45,655 nt of DNA from Scatomorpha sp964345235 (GCA_964345235.1 CAYFQE010000010.1:1-45655), one strand, 5' to 3'. Positions 8,490 to 16,714 are shown, counted from the stretch's first letter. Numbers and translations are program-made. The notes: generated from the letters alone by a model not told the origin.

Positions 8490-8523
8490 AAATTAAAAAG
8501 ACTCCGAGCCCAAAGACTCGGAG
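8490..8523 (-). terminator. Terminator of hsp20
   Basis: On the minus strand CTCCGAG (8523-8517) and CTCGGAG (8508-8502) form a 7-bp stem over an 8-nt loop, followed by a T-rich run (8500-8490). It lies 10 bp past the hsp20 stop codon. Confidence 0.8.
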
Positions 8524-8532
8524 CCGAAACTG

Positions 8533-8946
8533 TTATTTAATCTCTATGGTCGTTGACTGGGGAAGAACTTCCTGCTTTTTCGGAAGCGTGAGCTTCAGAA
8601 TTCCGTCTACATACTCGGCATCAATCTTGTCTTGATCAATATCCTCAATGCCGAAGCTGCGCTTAAAGGAGCCGTATCTGCGCTCTCTTCTCAAGTAGCC
8701 GGAGCCCTCATCCGTGTTCTCTTCTTTTCTCTCAGCCTCGATTGTAAGCCAATCGCCGTCGATGCTGATTTTAAGGTCTTCCTTCTTAAATCCGGGAAGC
8801 TCTGCCAAAAGCTCATATCCGCCCTCAATCTCCTTTATATCGGTGCGGAAAGAAGCGAGGTCCTTCTCGGGGAAGGAGAAGAAATCGTCGTCCATAAAAA
8901 AGGGACGCAAGCCTAATCGTCTGCTGTAAGGAACCATTTTAAACAT
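8533..8946 (-). CDS. Small heat shock protein, Hsp20/alpha-crystallin family
   Basis: An ATP-independent holdase that binds unfolding proteins as a cytoplasmic oligomer. The 137-residue product has a short N-terminal arm (MFKMVPYSRRLG and on), an alpha-crystallin domain from about residue 35 (YELLAELPGFKKEDLKISI, DGILKLTLPKK) and a C-terminal I-x-I anchor (IEIK). It is a single-gene unit on the minus strand with two terminators downstream. The ATG at 8946 follows GGAGG at 5-8 nt spacing. A perfect CIRCE operator lies about 120 bp upstream, which points to HrcA control; this is not the usual regulation for hsp18/hsp20 genes in clostridia. Identification is secure. Confidence 0.96.
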   Translation of the reverse strand: MFKMVPYSRRLGLRPFFMDDDFFSFPEKDLASFRTDIKEIEGGYELLAELPGFKKEDLKISIDGDWLTIEAERKEENTDEGSGYLRRERRYGSFKRSFGIEDIDQDKIDAEYVDGILKLTLPKKQEVLPQSTTIEIK

Positions 8947-9006
8947 ATTATAAATACCTCCATTTAAACTGAAATTTGTAATCTCAAGAACTTTGATTTT
9001 GTTCTA

Positions 9007-9035
9007 TATATAAAATAACATACAAAAGTGAACAA
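9007..9035 (-). promoter_or_regulatory. Probable hsp20 promoter
   Basis: On the minus strand TTGTTC (9035-9030) and TATATA (9012-9007) are 17 nt apart, about 60 bp before the hsp20 ATG. The CIRCE element is 33 bp upstream of this -35. If this is the true promoter the operator is unusually placed, so a second promoter upstream of CIRCE remains possible. Confidence 0.5.
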
Positions 9036-9067
9036 ATAAATAATAAATCATGAACAAAATGTAAACT

Positions 9068-9094
9068 TTAGCACTCGCAAAGGGAGAGTGCTAA
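9068..9094 (-). promoter_or_regulatory. CIRCE operator (HrcA binding site)
   Basis: TTAGCACTC (9068-9076), a 9-nt spacer, and GAGTGCTAA (9086-9094) form the perfect CIRCE inverted repeat. HrcA binds this element to repress heat-shock genes, classically groESL and dnaK. Here it lies between divergent hsp20 and glnA. Distance and function favour hsp20 as the target. It also sits 74 bp upstream of the glnA -35. Confidence 0.93.
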
Positions 9095-9167
9095 AAATTG
9101 GAAAAACGATGCAAAAAGTAAGAAAAATTTGCGAAAATCGGCAAAAAGCCTGCAAATGCAAGAATTA

Positions 9168-9196
9168 TTGACAAGCGAGCGGGCATTTCATATAAT
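9168..9196 (+). promoter_or_regulatory. Consensus promoter of glnA
   Basis: TTGACA (9168-9173), 17 nt, TATAAT (9191-9196): a perfect sigma-A consensus, 30 bp before the glnA ATG. I saw no GlnR box (TGTNA-N7-TNACA) nearby. Confidence 0.85.
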
Positions 9197-9226
9197 CGCA
9201 AAAGAAGCTTTTTAAGGGGAGCAATT

Positions 9227-10558
9227 ATGGTGAATTTGAAAAAAGAAGACATTATAAGAAGAGTCAGAGAAGAAGGCATAGACTTCATTCGTATGCAGTT
9301 TACCGATGTTTTCGGCAGAATGAAGAATGTGTCTATAACTGCGGCTCAAATAGAGAAGGCGCTTGACAACAAGATAGCCATGGACGGCTCTTCAATCGAA
9401 GGTTTTACGAGAATACACGAATCGGATCAATATCTCTATCCCGATTTAAACAGCTTCACGATTTTGCCCTGGCACAGAGAGCACGGGAAGGTTGCGAGGC
9501 TCATCTGCGATGTCTACAACCCCGACGGAACGCCATTCGAGGGCGATCCGCGCTATGTACTGAAGCGGGTGCTAAAAAAGGCCGAGGATATGGGCTTTAG
9601 CTTTAATGTAGGCCCCGAATGCGAGTTCTTTTTGTTCGAAGAAGATAAATACGGAAAACCCACCCCCAAAACTCAGGACGAGGCGGGTTATTTCGACTTG
9701 GGCCCCTTCGACAAGGGCGAGATAATGCGCCAGAGAATTTGCCTTGCACTGGAGGAGATGGGATTTAATATCGAAACCTCCCACCACGAGAGCGCGGCAG
9801 GTCAGCACGAGATAGATTTCAAATACGCCGAAGCGCTTAGGGCGGCGGACAACATAGCCACATTTAAAGTAGCCGTTAAAACTCTTTCTCAAGAGCACGG
9901 TTTCCACGCCACCTTCATGCCCAAGCCCATATTCGGAGTCCCCGGCTCGGGTATGCACACCAATATGTCGCTCATGCGAAACGGCAGAAACATATTCTAT
10001 GACGAAAACGGCGACCGCAGACTCTCCGACGAAGCCTACGGTTTTATCGCAGGCCTGCTCGAGCATATAAAGGGTATGAGCGCGATATTAAACCCGCTTG
10101 TAAACTCTTATAAGAGATTGGCCACGGGCTTTGAGGCTCCTTGCTATGTCACCTGGTCCGCCTCAAACCGTTCGGCGCTCATAAGAATTCCATCCGAGAG
10201 AGGCGAGGGCACAAGGGTAGAGCTCAGAAGCCCCGACCCTGCGGCCAACCCCTATCTCGCTTTGGCAGTCTGTTTAGCTGCCGGTCTCGACGGTATAGAG
10301 CGAGCCTTGGAGCCTCCCAAAGAGGTCACCGGCAACATCTACGGATTTGACGAGGAGGAGAGAAAACTCAGAGGAGTTGAAAAGCTCCCCGAAAACCTCT
10401 TCGAAGCTATAAAGCACCTGTGTCAAGACAGCCTCATGATAGAAACTCTGGGAGAACATGTATTTGGCGCCTATGTCGAAGGCAAACTCAAAGAGTGGGA
10501 GGAATACAGCACACAGGTCACATCTTGGGAAATAGATAAATATTTAGTGATTTATTGA
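9227..10558 (+). CDS. glnA: Glutamine synthetase, type I
   Basis: The enzyme makes glutamine from glutamate, ammonia and ATP and is the entry point of nitrogen assimilation. At 443 residues it has the length of the GSI-alpha class found in Gram-positives. Visible motifs are MDGSSIEGFTRIHESD near residue 50 (the B. subtilis feedback-sensing Arg has a counterpart here), GPECEFFLF, ESAAGQHEIDF, GSGMHTNMSL, and KRLATGFEAPCYVTWSASNRSALIRIP with the ATP and glutamate site residues. The ATG at 9227 follows AAGGGGA at 6 nt. It is a single-gene unit with a consensus promoter. No glnR or glnK neighbour is present, so its nitrogen control is not apparent from context. Confidence 0.97.
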   Translation: MVNLKKEDIIRRVREEGIDFIRMQFTDVFGRMKNVSITAAQIEKALDNKIAMDGSSIEGFTRIHESDQYLYPDLNSFTILPWHREHGKVARLICDVYNPDGTPFEGDPRYVLKRVLKKAEDMGFSFNVGPECEFFLFEEDKYGKPTPKTQDEAGYFDLGPFDKGEIMRQRICLALEEMGFNIETSHHESAAGQHEIDFKYAEALRAADNIATFKVAVKTLSQEHGFHATFMPKPIFGVPGSGMHTNMSLMRNGRNIFYDENGDRRLSDEAYGFIAGLLEHIKGMSAILNPLVNSYKRLATGFEAPCYVTWSASNRSALIRIPSERGEGTRVELRSPDPAANPYLALAVCLAAGLDGIERALEPPKEVTGNIYGFDEEERKLRGVEKLPENLFEAIKHLCQDSLMIETLGEHVFGAYVEGKLKEWEEYSTQVTSWEIDKYLVIY

Positions 10559-10638
10559 TTTAAAATTCTGACAAAATAGTATATAATAAAAAATTGTCAA
10601 AGTGGGAAAGCTAGGGTAAAGAGCCTAAAGGAAGTAAA

Positions 10639-11751
10639 ATGAGTTTTTTGAATAAAAAATCAATAATAATTCTTATGGTGCTGATTTTAGTGCTCGGCAT
10701 CGGTGTCGGCGTGAGCGCTGAGGGCGAGGGCTCCGAAACACCGACTCCTACGCCAACTTCGACACCGACTCCTACGCCAACTTCGACACCGACTCCGACA
10801 CCGACTCCGTCGACACCCACACCCACAGCTCCTCCCACGCCGCCGCCCGCAACACCCAAGCCCACAACAGCGCCGCCCGCGGCCACGGCTCCGCCGCCTG
10901 ATTTCGCGGCAATAATCTACGAGGGCTCTTGGGACGAGAGCGACAATGCCGCCGATTACTTCTTCAATAAGAACTATGAGCAGCTTATCGGAGAGGAGGC
11001 GCGGAAGTGGAGGGTAAACCCGAAAAACATAGCCACAGGCTTTAAAAATACCGTCACGGGAGAAACTCGGTTCTTAAATCCGGATGTGTTTATATATGCC
11101 GCCAGTGTATATAAGATACCTCTCAACATGTACTATGCGGATAAAATTGCTGCAGGAGAGATGGAGATGAACACTCCTGTTGGAGGTGTCAGATATGAGC
11201 TTCTTATGAACTCGAGCATTGTCTCCTCGAACAACAACAATGCGCAAAAGCTCAGAGATGCCGCCGCATGGAATTTTAGGGACTATCAGGATATGATGAT
11301 TGAAAGATATCTCTATCCGAACAGAGAAGAGAGACCGAGTGAAGTTGACCCCATCTTCTATGTGAGCCACTACTACAATCAGCGCATGGTCATAAACTTT
11401 TTAACAGTACTTTATGAAGAGCCTGAAGTATACGGCTATATTATAGATAAGATGAAAATATCCATGCCCCGCGACAGCCTTTTTAAGGGCGTAGATACGG
11501 GTTACGAAGTTGCGCACAAGTACGGACTTTTCACTATCGACGGCTATCAGGCGCTCAACGATGTGGGTATAGTCTATACCCCCGAGCCCATACTTATCTC
11601 GATGTTCACAAAGAACACAAGCGCGGTGCCCATAGCCAAGTACCTTGTTTTGATGGTAGATTGGTCGAAATACTGTGCCGAAATGAGACACAGTCAGGAA
11701 AACGCCATGGTGGCGGCAACTATAAATGCAGATTTATTACTTGAAGGGTGA
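10639..11751 (+). CDS. Secreted serine hydrolase, beta-lactamase/PBP-like fold
   Basis: The 370-residue protein starts with a signal peptide or anchor (residues 8-27). A Thr-Pro rich low-complexity linker follows (about 34-86), then a domain with the order of penicillin-recognising enzymes. SVYK at 156-159 fits the SxxK nucleophile motif, SSN at 196-198 fits SxN, and HKYG near 293-296 stands in for KTG with Tyr at the middle position. This resembles class A beta-lactamase-like D-Ala-D-Ala hydrolases (Beta-lactamase2 type). The missing Glu166-like residue could not be judged. It begins an envelope operon and overlaps the next gene by 4 bp. A peptidoglycan role is more likely than antibiotic resistance, but that is inference. 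Confidence 0.75.
   Translation: MSFLNKKSIIILMVLILVLGIGVGVSAEGEGSETPTPTPTSTPTPTPTSTPTPTPTPSTPTPTAPPTPPPATPKPTTAPPAATAPPPDFAAIIYEGSWDESDNAADYFFNKNYEQLIGEEARKWRVNPKNIATGFKNTVTGETRFLNPDVFIYAASVYKIPLNMYYADKIAAGEMEMNTPVGGVRYELLMNSSIVSSNNNNAQKLRDAAAWNFRDYQDMMIERYLYPNREERPSEVDPIFYVSHYYNQRMVINFLTVLYEEPEVYGYIIDKMKISMPRDSLFKGVDTGYEVAHKYGLFTIDGYQALNDVGIVYTPEPILISMFTKNTSAVPIAKYLVLMVDWSKYCAEMRHSQENAMVAATINADLLLEG
10738..10785 (+). repeat. Tandem 24-bp repeat encoding the Thr-Pro linker
   Basis: Two exact 24-bp units (starting ACACCGACTCC at 10738 and 10762) are followed by shorter degenerate units up to about 10815. They encode Thr-Pro-Ser repeats of a cell-wall-spanning linker. Copy number is likely to vary between strains through slippage. 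Confidence 0.85.
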
Positions 11752-12842
11752 GTAATTTGAAAAGAAAAAAATATAAGCGCATATATCCCGAACAAAAGCC
11801 TGAGATTGTGATTCCCGAGGGCGAGGATAAGCCCGAGGGCGCGGAAGAGGCCGAGGTTAAGGAAGCACTGCCCAAGCTCAGCTTCGGAACAATAGTAAAA
11901 AGAGCGCTGGTTGTGCTTTTAACCACTGTTGTAGCTCTGCTTTTGTTTATAACGGCGGCGGTTTACATTCTGTCGAAGGGCCCTTCCGATACGGCGACGG
12001 GTATTTTTGTCAGATCCGTGAGAGAGACCAGCGCCATAGGCTTTTTAGCCAATATTTTCTTAAGTGACGAGGAAATAGAGAGCTATTATGAAGCCGACAA
12101 TGAAGAGATAAAGAACGAGCTTACCGATGCCTCTCTCATAACTGTGAAGAAAGGCATCGAAACTCAGCCTTCAAGCGAAGACATTGAGCTTATTGATATA
12201 AAAGGCCCCAGCTTTAAGGGAAAGCTCATGATAGTCAAAGACCCGAGCAGGGTTTTTCTGGGTACCTCGAGTGTAAGCGGTCGTGGACAGAGACTTGAAG
12301 ATATCATTAAGGAGAAAGAAGCCATCGGCGGCATAAACGGCGGCGGTTTTGACGACCCGGGCGGAGCCGGCAAGGGAGGCACGCCTCTGGGTGTCGTAAT
12401 AAGCGAGGGTCAAAATCTCAATCCAATCGGCCAGAATTTCTGGACGGCGGTTATGGATGAGAACAATGTCCTTCATGTCGGTTGGATGAACTCGGATGCC
12501 GCCATGACGCTTAACGCCCGTTGGGCGGTGAGCTACGGACCTGCCTTGGTGTTAAACGGCGAAAAGGTCGAAAATCCCGAGAGCGGACTCAACCCCAGAA
12601 CTGTGGTAGGTCAGAGAGCCGATGGCGCAATTTTACTGCTCGTGTTAGACGGAAGACAGGCCAACGCGCTCGGGGCCTCGTTCTCCGAGACGGCCGATGT
12701 TATGCTTCAGTATGGGGCCGTAAACGCCCTAAACCTCGATGGAGGGTCCTCAACTCAGATGTACTATGAGGGCAAGCTGCAAAATGCCTACCCGACCATA
12801 GTGGGTACCCGAGATATCCCGAACGGCATCCTTGTGAGATAA
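11748..12842 (+). CDS. Phosphodiester glycosidase (NAGPA) family, membrane anchored
   Basis: The protein has a short basic cytoplasmic N-terminus, one transmembrane helix at about residues 48-75 (LVVLLTTVVALLLFITAAVYIL), a roughly 80-residue spacer and a C-terminal NAGPA/DUF2233 domain. Supporting sequence is GGINGGGFDDPGG, GTPLGVVISEG, NPRTVVGQ and ALNLDGGSSTQMYY. Characterised relatives cleave phosphodiester-linked sugars: human uncovering enzyme, and bacterial EPS- or teichoic-acid-associated members. The annotated start is GTG 11748, overlapping the previous stop as GTGA. TTG 11757, behind GAAGGGTGAG, has the better ribosome site and would remove three residues. The location suggests extracytoplasmic trimming of a wall polymer. 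Confidence 0.85.
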   Translation: MSNLKRKKYKRIYPEQKPEIVIPEGEDKPEGAEEAEVKEALPKLSFGTIVKRALVVLLTTVVALLLFITAAVYILSKGPSDTATGIFVRSVRETSAIGFLANIFLSDEEIESYYEADNEEIKNELTDASLITVKKGIETQPSSEDIELIDIKGPSFKGKLMIVKDPSRVFLGTSSVSGRGQRLEDIIKEKEAIGGINGGGFDDPGGAGKGGTPLGVVISEGQNLNPIGQNFWTAVMDENNVLHVGWMNSDAAMTLNARWAVSYGPALVLNGEKVENPESGLNPRTVVGQRADGAILLLVLDGRQANALGASFSETADVMLQYGAVNALNLDGGSSTQMYYEGKLQNAYPTIVGTRDIPNGILVR

Positions 12843-12854
12843 GGAGGAGAGAAA

Positions 12855-14186
12855 ATGAAGTCAAAGTTTGGAAAAAACCTGTTCATATACATACTCATAC
12901 TGCTCATCCTCGCAGTCTCGGCAAGCGCAGTTTTATGGTACTATCTCGATGCCTTCGAAAAGTCTTTAAGCGTGAACTATGCAAAGGCCTATGTGGCGCA
13001 GCAAGATCAGGATTACTTTAAAAGCGGCGTAGAGAGCATACTCGAGAAAAAACGCATTTTTGTGAAGGAGGGGCTCACACTCGAAGATTTGGGCCTTAAT
13101 TTCGAGGTTAATGCCGACCTTCAAGTTAGAGAAAAGAGTCAAGACGGCGAAAACGCAATAACCGAAGTTTTGGCAAACGGCAAGAAAATTGCCGAGATAG
13201 CGCTCAAAAAAGGCGGGCCTTTGGGATTCGGCTTCCACTCATGGGAGCCCACAACCATAGAGTTTTTCCCCGGCGAGGACAAAAACTTTATCATAACCGT
13301 TCCCAAGGGATACGAGGTCTATATAAACGGCGAAAGACTCGACGAGAGATTCGAGATTGACGGCACGGTCAACTACCCCATAGAGTTTAATGTCGCATAC
13401 GACAAATTCCCTGAATCGTATATATACAATGTCGAAAAGCTCTACGGACCTCTGGAATTTACCGCTACGAGCGATACAGGGGCCGATGCCGAGGTCAAAG
13501 TGATAGGCGGCAACATATTTGTAATACCGTTTGCCGATAAATCGTTCGAGTTTATAGCTGAATCCGATGCTGTGGTTATGATAAACGGCGAGCCGGCCGA
13601 GCTCGAGCCCACTCCTCTGGATTTTACGACAATCAATCTGCCTGAAGGGCTCTTGAAGCAGACCTATATGGTCTATAAAGGCGAGGAACTATATGCAAAA
13701 CCCGAAATTCATGTTGTTAACAAAGATGGCGAGGCGCTCGAGGGACTTGTAAAGCTCGGCGGAAAAACGATTTATGCGCTCGGCAAAACAGAGGGTATTC
13801 CCGAAGAGCGCAGCACAAAGGCCGTTGAATTTTGCGAGAAGTATTTGGCGTATGGCGCCAACAAGGGCAACAACCCCGATGCAAACTTCTGGGCGCTGTC
13901 ACCGCACCTTGTGGCCGGAACCGGCATTTACGATAAACTTGAAAAAACCAAGATTTCGCTCAAGTGGGTTGAATGCACGGCTTTCGAGCTGGAGCGCTGC
14001 GAACTCAAAGAATATGCCGAGATTTCCGACGAGATGTTCTACTGCAATGTTGAATACAAGCTCAAAAACGGAATCAGAAAAGTAGTGCTCACTGTTGAGG
14101 AAAGCCTCGGGCTTTTGTTCTTTGACGACGGTAGCGGCACGCCCAAGCTCATATCCATAGAACACAAAGAAATAGAAAACGGATAA
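12855..14186 (+). CDS. Membrane-anchored extracytoplasmic protein of unknown function
   Basis: I do not recognise the family. The 443-residue protein has one N-terminal transmembrane helix (residues 9-28) and a long predicted outside part. Two stretches look related to each other: GYEVYINGERLDE near residue 155 and AVVMINGEPAELE near 238. Each has an ING-E turn typical of small beta domains such as those in TcaA-like or PEGA-like wall proteins. The last 150 residues carry a FCEKYLAYGANKGNNPDANFWAL segment that looks like a separate helical-beta domain. It starts 12 bp after the glycosidase behind AAGGAGGAG and is followed by a glycosyltransferase, so it most likely serves the same envelope pathway. 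Confidence 0.8.
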   Translation: MKSKFGKNLFIYILILLILAVSASAVLWYYLDAFEKSLSVNYAKAYVAQQDQDYFKSGVESILEKKRIFVKEGLTLEDLGLNFEVNADLQVREKSQDGENAITEVLANGKKIAEIALKKGGPLGFGFHSWEPTTIEFFPGEDKNFIITVPKGYEVYINGERLDERFEIDGTVNYPIEFNVAYDKFPESYIYNVEKLYGPLEFTATSDTGADAEVKVIGGNIFVIPFADKSFEFIAESDAVVMINGEPAELEPTPLDFTTINLPEGLLKQTYMVYKGEELYAKPEIHVVNKDGEALEGLVKLGGKTIYALGKTEGIPEERSTKAVEFCEKYLAYGANKGNNPDANFWALSPHLVAGTGIYDKLEKTKISLKWVECTAFELERCELKEYAEISDEMFYCNVEYKLKNGIRKVVLTVEESLGLLFFDDGSGTPKLISIEHKEIENG

Positions 14187-14198
14187 AGGATTCATATT

Positions 14199-15269
14199 TT
14201 GAATAAATACACCGCGATAGTCCCCTCATTAAACCCCGATCAAAAGCTTTTAAATACCGTAAAATCCCTCATTGCAGAGGGATTTTCGGACATAGTGGTT
14301 ATTGATGACGGCAGTGGAGAAGAATATAAAAAAGTGTTCTCTTTGATAGAAAATATGAAAGAGTGCACAGTCTTAAGACACGAAAAAAACAAGGGCAAGG
14401 GCAGAGCTTTAAAGACTGCCTTTGCTTATCTTGTCGAGCGGGGAAACACGGAGGGAATTGTTACCTTAGACGGCGACGGCCAGCACCTTGCAAAGGATGT
14501 TTCGAAGATTTCCCGCATATCAGCTCAAAACCCGGATGCGCTGGTACTCGGAGCCAGAGATTTTTTCAACGAGCACTCGGAAATGCCGGCAAAGAGCCGC
14601 TTAGGCAACAGAATCACATCGGTTGTTCTAAAGCTTGCTACGGGAATAAATCTAAGAGACACACAGACCGGACTCAGGGCGATTTCGGCAAAGCATCTTG
14701 AGGATTTAGCCAAAATTGCCGGAGAGCGCTATGAGTATGAGACAAACATGCTCTTGGAGTTTCACTCTGCGGGAATACCCTTTATAGAGGAAAAAATCGA
14801 AACGGTATATGAGGACCAAAACAAGGGCTCTCACTTCCATGTAATCAGAGATTCCTTGCTCATCTACGGTTTTATACTCAAGTTTATTTTAAGCTCTGTA
14901 ATATCCTTTGTTGTGGATATATCGGTTTTCTACCTTGCGCACAGATTTGTTTTTGTCTTTTTGAGAGGACCTCTTCAGATTTTGGCTTCCACGCTTTCGG
15001 CAAGGCTGATTTCTTCGTTTATAAACTTCAGCCTAAACCGCAAGCATGTGTTTAAAAAAGAGACAAACTATAAAAAAAGCCTGCTTCGCTATTTCATTTT
15101 GGCGGCTTTTATACTTCTGCTCTCGGCCGGCTTCGTGAGCATTCTGTCGCAGGTGTTCAAGGCGGAGAATAGTCTGCCTCGCACGCTTTTAAAAATGACG
15201 GTCGATATAGTACTCTTCATTATAAGCTACAGAGTACAGCGAAACTGGGTTTTTAAAGAGGAGAAATAA
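14199..15269 (+). CDS. GT2 glycosyltransferase fused to a GtrA-like membrane domain
   Basis: Residues 1-220 form a DPM1-like GT-A domain: YTAIVPSLNPD, VVIDDGSGEEY, TLDGDGQH (metal site), LGNRITSVVLKLATG and DTQTGLRAI. Residues from about 225 on contain four hydrophobic helices with the GtrA signature: RLISSFINFSLNRKHVFKK at the second helix and YRVQRNWVFKEEK at the end. The enzyme half would charge a polyprenyl phosphate and the GtrA half is thought to flip it. The TTG at 14199 is preceded by AAAGGA. The stop is immediately followed by malQ. The fusion of both halves in one chain is known but uncommon. Confidence 0.88.
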   Translation: MNKYTAIVPSLNPDQKLLNTVKSLIAEGFSDIVVIDDGSGEEYKKVFSLIENMKECTVLRHEKNKGKGRALKTAFAYLVERGNTEGIVTLDGDGQHLAKDVSKISRISAQNPDALVLGARDFFNEHSEMPAKSRLGNRITSVVLKLATGINLRDTQTGLRAISAKHLEDLAKIAGERYEYETNMLLEFHSAGIPFIEEKIETVYEDQNKGSHFHVIRDSLLIYGFILKFILSSVISFVVDISVFYLAHRFVFVFLRGPLQILASTLSARLISSFINFSLNRKHVFKKETNYKKSLLRYFILAAFILLLSAGFVSILSQVFKAENSLPRTLLKMTVDIVLFIISYRVQRNWVFKEEK

Positions 15270-15271
15270 AA

Positions 15272-16714
15272 ATAGACATTAAAACAGAAAATTCCCGAAG
15301 AGCGGGCATACTTCTCGACATTTCCTCGGTCTGCGGAAACGGGCACAAAGGACGCCTTGGCCGCGAGGCTGAGGAATTTGCCGATTTTCTGGCCGAGGCC
15401 GGACAGAGTGTGTGGCAGATACTCCCCACGGGACCGAGAGCAAAGGGTAACAGCCCCTACAGTCTCCATTCGAGCTTTGCCGGAAACACAGAATACATAG
15501 ATATCCCCAAGCTCTGCGACTTAGGACTGATAGAAAAAAGAGAACTGCAAGGCTGCGCGAGCGACGCCGAAGCGATAAGACTTGCCTCCGATGCAATAGG
15601 AGAGCACGACAGCGGATATCTTCGCTTCTTAGATGCCGAGAGCTACTGGCTCGAGGACTTTGCGCTCTACATGGCGATTAGAAAAGATTTGGGTATAGAC
15701 CGCGATTTTTGGCCCGAAGATATAAGGCGCAGGGAGAGCGCCGCTTTGCTCGAATATTCCGAAAAGCTAAAAAAAGAGATTGAACTAATAAAGAAAAGCC
15801 AGTATCTCTTCTTCATCGAGTGGAGAGCGTTTAAGGAATATTTGGAAAAGAAAAATATAGAGCTTATGGGAGATTTTCCCATATATCTGTCCTCAGACTC
15901 GGCAGAGGTCTGGGCGAATCCCGAGGTGTTTTTGCTGGACGAGAATCTTGCGCCTAGCATGATTGCGGGAGTTCCTCCCGACGGTTTTTCGGATGTAGGA
16001 CAGCTTTGGGGTAACCCCGTCTACAATTGGGAAGAGCTTAAGAATGAGGACTATGAGTTCTGGACTCGGCGATTTAAAAAGAACCTTTCTTTGGTCGATA
16101 TACTCAGAATCGACCACTTCAGAGGTTTCGAGAGCTATTGGGCAGTGCCTCAAGGCGCCAAAAATGCCGCCGACGGCGGCGCTTGGTACCCCGGACCCGG
16201 CAGAGAGCTTGTTCAAAAAATAAACGATTCTCTGAACGGGAAACGGATTGTGGCCGAGGACTTGGGCTATTTAACCCCAGAGGTTAAGGCGCTTTTGGCC
16301 TATTCGGGATGGCCGTCAACGAGGGTATTGCAGTTCGGCTTTGCCGACGGGCCTCACTCCGAGCATTTCCCCCAAAATGTGGAATCTAACTCCGCCCTCT
16401 ACACTGGCACACACGACAACGACACTCTGGTGGGCTTTTTAGAGAAGGCGGGAGAAGCAGAGAGATTGCACTTTTCCCAAATGCTGGGGTGCAATGAAGA
16501 TGAACTTTTCGAGAGCATTATCAGAGCGGGGATGAATTCCAAAGCCGAGCTTTTCATAGCTCCGATGCAGGATTACCTAAAATTGGGAAGCGAAGCGCGG
16601 ATGAACATTCCGGGTGTAGCCGAAGGAAACTGGAAGTGGCAGTTGCAGGCACGCAATTTAAATGATAAACTTTTAGGCAGTATAAACGAGCTTACAAAAA
16701 GTGCAGATAGATAA
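15272..16714 (+). CDS. malQ: 4-alpha-glucanotransferase (MalQ) with apparent ATA start
   Basis: MalQ moves alpha-1,4-glucan segments in maltodextrin and glycogen metabolism (GH77). Catalytic motifs are LRIDHFRGFESYW (nucleophile Asp), IVAEDLG (acid Glu) and YTGTHDNDT (Asp). The first usual start codon in the frame is GTG at 15410, but the family N-terminus clearly lies upstream: from about 15296 the frame reads RRAGILLDISSVCGNG, then REAEEFADFLAEAGQSVWQ, matching the MalQ opening. This upstream frame has no ATG, GTG or TTG back to a stop at 15254. AGAGGAG at 15256-15262 is correctly spaced for ATA at 15272, giving 480 residues. Either a rare non-AUG start is used or a point mutation or assembly error has removed it. 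Identity is certain; the start is not. Confidence 0.92.
   Translation: MDIKTENSRRAGILLDISSVCGNGHKGRLGREAEEFADFLAEAGQSVWQILPTGPRAKGNSPYSLHSSFAGNTEYIDIPKLCDLGLIEKRELQGCASDAEAIRLASDAIGEHDSGYLRFLDAESYWLEDFALYMAIRKDLGIDRDFWPEDIRRRESAALLEYSEKLKKEIELIKKSQYLFFIEWRAFKEYLEKKNIELMGDFPIYLSSDSAEVWANPEVFLLDENLAPSMIAGVPPDGFSDVGQLWGNPVYNWEELKNEDYEFWTRRFKKNLSLVDILRIDHFRGFESYWAVPQGAKNAADGGAWYPGPGRELVQKINDSLNGKRIVAEDLGYLTPEVKALLAYSGWPSTRVLQFGFADGPHSEHFPQNVESNSALYTGTHDNDTLVGFLEKAGEAERLHFSQMLGCNEDELFESIIRAGMNSKAELFIAPMQDYLKLGSEARMNIPGVAEGNWKWQLQARNLNDKLLGSINELTKSADR

Larger units (their letters stand above)
8085..8532. other. Intergenic stretch with two hairpin repeats and hsp20 terminators
   Basis: No gene is supported here. 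It holds a plus-oriented copy of the dispersed repeat (8127-8182), an adjacent 10-bp stem hairpin (8189-8227), an inverted copy of the repeat (8287-8335), and two minus-strand terminator hairpins for hsp20 (8445-8482 and 8490-8523). A 62-codon frame at 8352-8540 is open but has no start codon and runs through both terminators, so I do not call it. Confidence 0.7.

Noticed and set aside
8352..8540. A 62-codon open frame in the intergenic stretch before hsp20
   Set aside because: It has no start codon, contains both hsp20 terminators and resembles no family; probably chance, at most a worn remnant.
10568..10600. TGACAA...TTGTCA inverted repeat before the serine hydrolase gene
   Set aside because: Only six bases per arm over an AT-rich centre; too weak to call an operator or promoter.
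10639..11751. Antibiotic-resistance beta-lactamase
   Set aside because: SxxK and SxN fit, but the KTG position is KYG, it sits on a wall-spanning stalk and in an envelope operon; a wall-related hydrolase is more likely.
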